From JANQPX01 sp965222015 (lineage in GTDB: Bacteria > Pseudomonadota > Alphaproteobacteria > Geminicoccales > Geminicoccaceae): a DNA stretch of 64,000 bases. Positions 60,441-64,000 of this stretch are shown here, piece by piece (position 1 is the first letter of the stretch; the number at the start of each line of letters is the position of its first letter). The stretch covers positions 682,001 to 746,000 of the forward strand of contig CBDCTL010000023.1 of assembly GCA_965222015.1 (NCBI GenBank). The letters run 5' to 3'. A program made the position numbers and the translations under genes. The notes beneath the pieces are model-generated. The model did no database searches. It was not told the origin of the DNA and saw only the letters and a program-made list of their open reading frames with translations.

Positions 60441-61376
60441 ATGGCTGCCGAAGCTGCTCTGCCCTCCTATGCATGGTTAAATGACGGAGCAATTTTGACT
60501 TTCGTCATACCTGCATTTGAAGGGTGCAATTTAGCCTGTCCTTACTGTTATATTGATCAGCGTGGCGAAGACGACTTGCAAAATACATTATGGGCTGGTG
60601 ATTACAGCCAGTTCGTACGGCAAGTGATGTCTTCACGTCCTGTTGCAAGCGTATGCATCCAGGGCTACGAACCTTTGCTGCCTGACACCTTCCCTTACAC
60701 CAGGGTGATCCTGGCGACCGGCAAGTGGCTGGGCATTCCCACCTCCATCGTTACGAACGGAACTTACCTCGCCGAGCGGGTCGAGGAGCTTCGTGTGCTC
60801 GCCCCTGCCAGGCTTTCGGTGAGTTTGGATGCAGCCAATGCGGAGACGCATGATCGGCAACGGGGGAAGGTCGGCGCGTTCGAGGCGACGGTCGATGGGT
60901 TGAGAAAGGCGGCGCCGGTCCTGCCTGCGACGACCGAACTGGTCGTGACGTCGGTTCTCATCCCGAAACGCAGGCGCCAGCTCGATGCCATGCCTGCCCT
61001 CCTGAAGGAACTCGGTGTCAAACGTTGGGTCGTGACGGCGCTCCTCAGAGTACGGGATGACAACAAGGGCGGCCCCGTCGGCGAGCGTGAAAAGATCCTC
61101 GCCGATCTCCGCATCCTCCATCAGCAGGCTCAGGACGCCGGCATCGAGTTCAAGGTCGACGACGAGTTTGACGGGCTGGCTCGTACCGATGGCCGAGACT
61201 CAGGCGAGTTCGAAAAGAATCGAATCCGTCGTCTGGTCAATCCGGATGGCGTCTACCGCCTCGTCCCCGACGGTCGCTGCTCGAAGGGAACGGACATTTT
61301 GAAGCCGCTTTCGGACCAGACTCCGCGCTGGGACCCCACGACCCAGGACGCCGCCGCGTTTCTGGACAGCCTGTAG
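60441..61376 (+). CDS. Radical SAM protein
   Basis: 311 residues from ATG 60441 (GGGAGG at 60424-60429; an in-frame ATG at 60408 is the alternative). The [4Fe-4S]-SAM motif is Cys-x3-Cys-x2-Cys in EGCNLACPYCYIDQRG near residue 30. The usual GGEP SAM-binding motif is GYEP (CIQGYEPLLPD). LSVSLDAANAETHDRQRG and later barrel strands follow. No SPASM or Twitch cysteine cluster is present, only one late Cys (DGRCSKGTD). The first 70-80 codons are AT-rich like the upstream gene, while the rest is GC-rich. Function unknown: peptide, tRNA or small-molecule modification are all possible. Confidence 0.85.
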   Translation: MAAEAALPSYAWLNDGAILTFVIPAFEGCNLACPYCYIDQRGEDDLQNTLWAGDYSQFVRQVMSSRPVASVCIQGYEPLLPDTFPYTRVILATGKWLGIPTSIVTNGTYLAERVEELRVLAPARLSVSLDAANAETHDRQRGKVGAFEATVDGLRKAAPVLPATTELVVTSVLIPKRRRQLDAMPALLKELGVKRWVVTALLRVRDDNKGGPVGEREKILADLRILHQQAQDAGIEFKVDDEFDGLARTDGRDSGEFEKNRIRRLVNPDGVYRLVPDGRCSKGTDILKPLSDQTPRWDPTTQDAAAFLDSL

Positions 61377-61492
61377 CGTCGGCGCACGGCCGGGCGGCTG
61401 TGTCCGCGCACTATCGCGCGGCATTGCGACGGCTGGATAAGTGGAAAAAAAGCGTTAAGGTCGAGGCACTTTCTTGAGGGGAAGATGTCTCG

Positions 61493-62773
61493 ATGGCCCT
61501 TGATCAGATCTACAGTCTCGACCTTTTTCGCGAACGCGCCCGAAGGCGATTGCCGCGGATGGTGTTCGACTTCATCGACGGCGGGGCGGAGGACGAGGTC
61601 ACGCGCGATCGGAACGAGGGGGACTTCGACGAGCTGGAGTTCCTGCCCCATCCCCTGATGGGGACCTCGACCCGGGACCTCTCGGTCGAGCTGTTCGGTC
61701 AGCGCCTCGCCATGCCCGTCCTGATCGGGCCGACCGGCTTTGCCGGCATGGTCTGGCCGAAGGGGGAGCGCGAGGCGGCGGAGGCGGCTCACGAGGCGGG
61801 CACGGTCTACGTCATGAGCCACGCCTCGACCCTCGACATCGAGACGCTGGCCAACCAGTCGACCGGGCCGAAATGGTTCCAGACCTTCATGTATCGGGAC
61901 CGGGGCCTGGTGAAATCCTTCGCCGAACGCTCACGCGCCGCCGGCTACAAGGCGCTGATGCTGACCATCGACAACCAGGTGCTCGGCCAGCGGGAGCGCG
62001 ATCTCAGGAACGGCTTCGTGGTGCCGCCGAAGCCGAAGCTCCGCCACGGTTTCGACGTGATCCGCTGCCTGCCCTGGCTCATGCGCATGGCGAAGACGCC
62101 GCGCATCACCATGGCGAACTACGCGACCGATGATCGAAAGGACATCGTCTCGCTGGCGAGACGCATGAGCGAGCTTCTGGATCCGACCATGAACTGGCGG
62201 GATGTCGACTGGCTGCGCTCGATCTGGTCCGGACCGCTGCTCCTGAAGGGCGTGCTGCACCCCGAGGAGGCGAGGCTCGCGGTCGAGCACGGCGTCGACG
62301 GGCTGATCGTCTCCAACCACGGCGGCCGCCAGCTCGACGGCGCGGTCTCCGCGATCCGGGCCCTGCCCGCGATCGTCGACGAGGTCGCGGGGCGCATTCC
62401 CGTCCTCATCGACGGCGGCATCCGGCGAGGCACCGACGTCGTGAAGGCGCTCGCACTCGGCGCCACCGCCTGCCTGATCGGCCGCCCGCATCTGTTCGGC
62501 CTCGCGGTCGGCGGCAAGGCCGGCGTCGCCCGGGTTCTCGACATCCTGCGCGCCGACATGGACCGTGCGCTGGCGCTCGGCGGCTGGGACGGCATCGGCA
62601 CGCTGAATCGCGCCTGCCTGACGTCCCGCGCGGACTGGCGTCCGGCCGGCCTTCGCGGCTATGGCGGCCCTCAGGACGCCGGCGATCGCCTGTTCGCCGT
62701 GCAGGACGGCAGCCGCGACCCGGCCCTCACCGCCCCCGACTCCCGCAGCTTCGGCCTCTGGCGCGAGGGCTGA
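61493..62773 (+). CDS. FMN-dependent alpha-hydroxy-acid dehydrogenase (LldD family)
   Basis: 426 residues. The start MALDQIYSLDLFRERARRRLPRMVFDFIDGGAEDE (core RRRLPRMVFDFIDGG) is diagnostic. FMN-binding segments include LIGPTGFAGMVWPKGE, SHASTLDIE, and the active-site SNHGGRQLDGAVSAI with catalytic His. LIDGGIRRGTDVVKALALGA and LIGRPHLFGLAVGG bind phosphate of FMN. The reaction is oxidation of L-lactate or a related 2-hydroxy acid, with electrons passed to the quinone pool. A C-terminal extension of about 45 residues after LNRACL is longer than in LldD. It is a single-gene unit. Confidence 0.92.
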   Translation: MALDQIYSLDLFRERARRRLPRMVFDFIDGGAEDEVTRDRNEGDFDELEFLPHPLMGTSTRDLSVELFGQRLAMPVLIGPTGFAGMVWPKGEREAAEAAHEAGTVYVMSHASTLDIETLANQSTGPKWFQTFMYRDRGLVKSFAERSRAAGYKALMLTIDNQVLGQRERDLRNGFVVPPKPKLRHGFDVIRCLPWLMRMAKTPRITMANYATDDRKDIVSLARRMSELLDPTMNWRDVDWLRSIWSGPLLLKGVLHPEEARLAVEHGVDGLIVSNHGGRQLDGAVSAIRALPAIVDEVAGRIPVLIDGGIRRGTDVVKALALGATACLIGRPHLFGLAVGGKAGVARVLDILRADMDRALALGGWDGIGTLNRACLTSRADWRPAGLRGYGGPQDAGDRLFAVQDGSRDPALTAPDSRSFGLWREG

Positions 62774-62789
62774 TCGCCCCCCGACGGCT

Positions 62790-63041
62790 TCAGCGGTGCG
62801 GGCAGCCTGGCCAGCAGCAGGGCCGACGCTTTCCTTTCAGGAGATCCTCGCGCGCCCTGCCGATCCGCCGCTCTCGCGTCTCCGATTTCCTCGCGGATTC
62901 GATCCAGCAGATCCACTCGTTGCGCGCGAGCGGCGTAATATCTTCCCACGCGGTCAGCGCGCCCGGCTCGGCGAGGAGGGTTTTGCGCAGATCCTCCGGC
63001 AGGTCATGCACCACGCCGGCAGCGATGTCTCTTTCGGTCAT
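62790..63041 (-). CDS. YdeI/OmpD-associated-like small protein
   Basis: 83 residues. The sequence PEDLRKTLLAEPGALTAWEDITPLARNEWICWIESARK (core WEDITPLARNEWICWIESAR) and ETRERRIGRAREDLLKGKRRPCCWPGCPHR (core GRAREDLLKGKRRPCCWPGC) matches the C-terminal module of the bacteriocin-resistance YdeI/OmdA family as a stand-alone protein. It has three cysteines in the last ten residues (CCWPGC), which may bind a metal. It converges with the LldD-like gene, 16 bp apart. Function unknown. Confidence 0.8.
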   Translation of the reverse strand: MTERDIAAGVVHDLPEDLRKTLLAEPGALTAWEDITPLARNEWICWIESARKSETRERRIGRAREDLLKGKRRPCCWPGCPHR

Positions 63042-63125
63042 GGATTCGTTCGCCGATATATCCGCTGGAAGGTCGGAACTCGACCATGACGACCGAAACT
63101 CGTCAATCCTCGGCGACTGATAATC

Positions 63126-64000
63126 TCACCGGGTCCGGATGATCTCGTTCGGGTCGGCCCGCGGATCTCTGGGTGTCCAGCGCCCGGCCTCGACCTGAGC
63201 AAAAAATTCGGCGAGGGCGCGGTTGACCTGGTCAGGCTCCTCCAGATTGAGGGCGTGGCCGGTCTTCGGCAGCACCATGAGCCCGGACGCCTTTATACTG
63301 CGCTTCAGGAAAATGCCGGGCTGGAGCGTGTGGTCGTCCTCGTCGCCGCAGATGATGAGCGTCGGCAGCGCCAGCTTTCGGAGCTGGTCTTCGAGCGAAT
63401 AGAGCGACGGGCGTTTCGCCTGCACGCCGCGCATGGTGTTGGCGCTGCCGACGGGATCGTGGCCGGCGAGGCCGTCGATCATCTCCCGCCAGCCGCGCGG
63501 ATCCTTCGCCTGAAACTGGACGCGCGCGGCGCTGGCGCCGTAGATCTCGGCGAAGGCAGCGCTGCCCTCGGTTTCGAAGGCCGTCGCCGCCTGTTCGGAA
63601 AGCTCGCGGAATTCGGCCTCGCGTTCGGGTTCCGCGCCGTAGCCGATGCCGGCCAGCACCAGCGAGCAGGCGCGTTCCGGAAAATCGAGGCCGGCGTGGA
63701 GCGTGGCGAAGGCGCCCATGGAAAGCCCGACGATATGCGCCCTCTCGACACCGGCGGCATCCATCACCGCGACGATGTCGGCCGCCGCGATCTTCTGGCC
63801 GTAACGCTCGACGCCGCCGGGCACGTCCGAAGGCGGATAACCGCGGGCATTGAAGGCGAGGCAGCGAAAACGCCGGCTGAAAAAGCGGAGCTGCGGCTCG
63901 AAGCTCCGATGGTCGCCCGCGAATTCATGAACGAAGACGATCGCATCGCCCTCGCCCGCCTCTTCATAATGGAGCCTGACGCCGTCGGCGGCGCTCGCGA
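63126..64000 (-). CDS. Alpha/beta hydrolase (partial, N-terminus off window)
   Basis: At least 290 residues in one open frame that continues past the right edge. In-frame segments YEEAGEGDAIVFVHEFAGDH (oxyanion region) and FRCLAFNARGYPPSD precede the nucleophile elbow HIVGLSMGAFATLHAGLDFPE, where Ser in G-L-S-M-G is the nucleophile. The acid lies in LIICGDEDDHTL and the His in LPKTGHALNLEEPDQVN. This is a typical hydrolase of the 3-oxoadipate enol-lactonase or esterase branch. The oxyanion motif HEFAGD in place of HGxxGx is unusual. The substrate cannot be told. It may start an operon to the right. Confidence 0.9.
   Translation of the reverse strand, partial: ASAADGVRLHYEEAGEGDAIVFVHEFAGDHRSFEPQLRFFSRRFRCLAFNARGYPPSDVPGGVERYGQKIAAADIVAVMDAAGVERAHIVGLSMGAFATLHAGLDFPERACSLVLAGIGYGAEPEREAEFRELSEQAATAFETEGSAAFAEIYGASAARVQFQAKDPRGWREMIDGLAGHDPVGSANTMRGVQAKRPSLYSLEDQLRKLALPTLIICGDEDDHTLQPGIFLKRSIKASGLMVLPKTGHALNLEEPDQVNRALAEFFAQVEAGRWTPRDPRADPNEIIRTR

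Noticed and set aside
60441..61376. Prokaryotic viperin
   Set aside because: The radical SAM core is generic. I do not see the viperin C-terminal pattern, there is no nucleotide kinase beside it, and GYEP replaces the usual motif.

Overview
The window is high-GC chromosomal DNA of an alphaproteobacterium. I base this on the glpR-glpDSTPQUV glycerol ABC locus, a SoeABC-type sulfite dehydrogenase, a two-cysteine BigR/SqrR-like ArsR regulator, the TIGR02186 and TauE pair, AacS, and an AtuA (DUF1446) pair. The order cannot be fixed from sequence alone. No rRNA, tRNA, CRISPR array, integrase or transposase was seen.

Layout. 1-1282: end of a glycine-betaine-type ABC transporter (ATPase and binding protein). 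1903-2920: a broken cyclase-FGE gene. 3172-4685: a 546-bp tandem array carrying three copies of a small secreted-protein gene, each with its own terminator. 4797-9352: pyridoxal kinase, an orphan pair of peptide-type permeases and a D-threonine-aldolase-like enzyme. 9478-10888: a MarR repressor with palindromic operators and two target genes. 11025-17206: a broken endonuclease I, a TRL lipoprotein, an RND efflux pump with its fusion protein, and a small conserved ORF. 17388-18779: a TIR-FGE fusion. 18815-23385: reductive pyrimidine catabolism enzymes divergent from an AtuA-type pair. 23456-24830: a histone-H1-like repeat gene with 16 units of 60 bp, frameshifted by 13 nt. 24998-31337: peroxidases, a CNNM/CorC protein, a lipoprotein, a DUF882 peptidase, a ribosome hibernation factor fused to a cold-shock domain, and two MlaC-like proteins. 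31485-39488: a sulfur module (Usp, TIGR02186, TauE, CMD protein, soeABC, ArsR). 39693-48541: M23 peptidase, glycosyltransferase, LysR with GST and CmcJ-like enzyme, SDR, acetoacetyl-CoA synthetase. 48670-57375: glpR and glpDSTPQUV for glycerol uptake and oxidation. 57966-61376: an AT-rich-flanked cassette of two unrecognised proteins and a radical SAM enzyme. 61493-64000: FMN alpha-hydroxy-acid dehydrogenase, a small YdeI-like protein and a partial alpha/beta hydrolase.

Three themes cut across the genes. First, short tandem duplications interrupt or alter coding regions: 16 bp in the cyclase-FGE gene, about 62 bp in endA, 17 bp at the end of a LysR gene, and a 13-bp insertion inside the 60-bp array. 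Second, a dispersed hairpin-like sequence, TGG-N5-CCA, starts directly after the stop codon of six genes, in four of them followed by a conserved tail and in two extending to about 70 bp. Third, there is a mosaic accessory cassette at 57.7-61.4 kb with a strong sigma70-like promoter and a composition switch inside the radical SAM gene.
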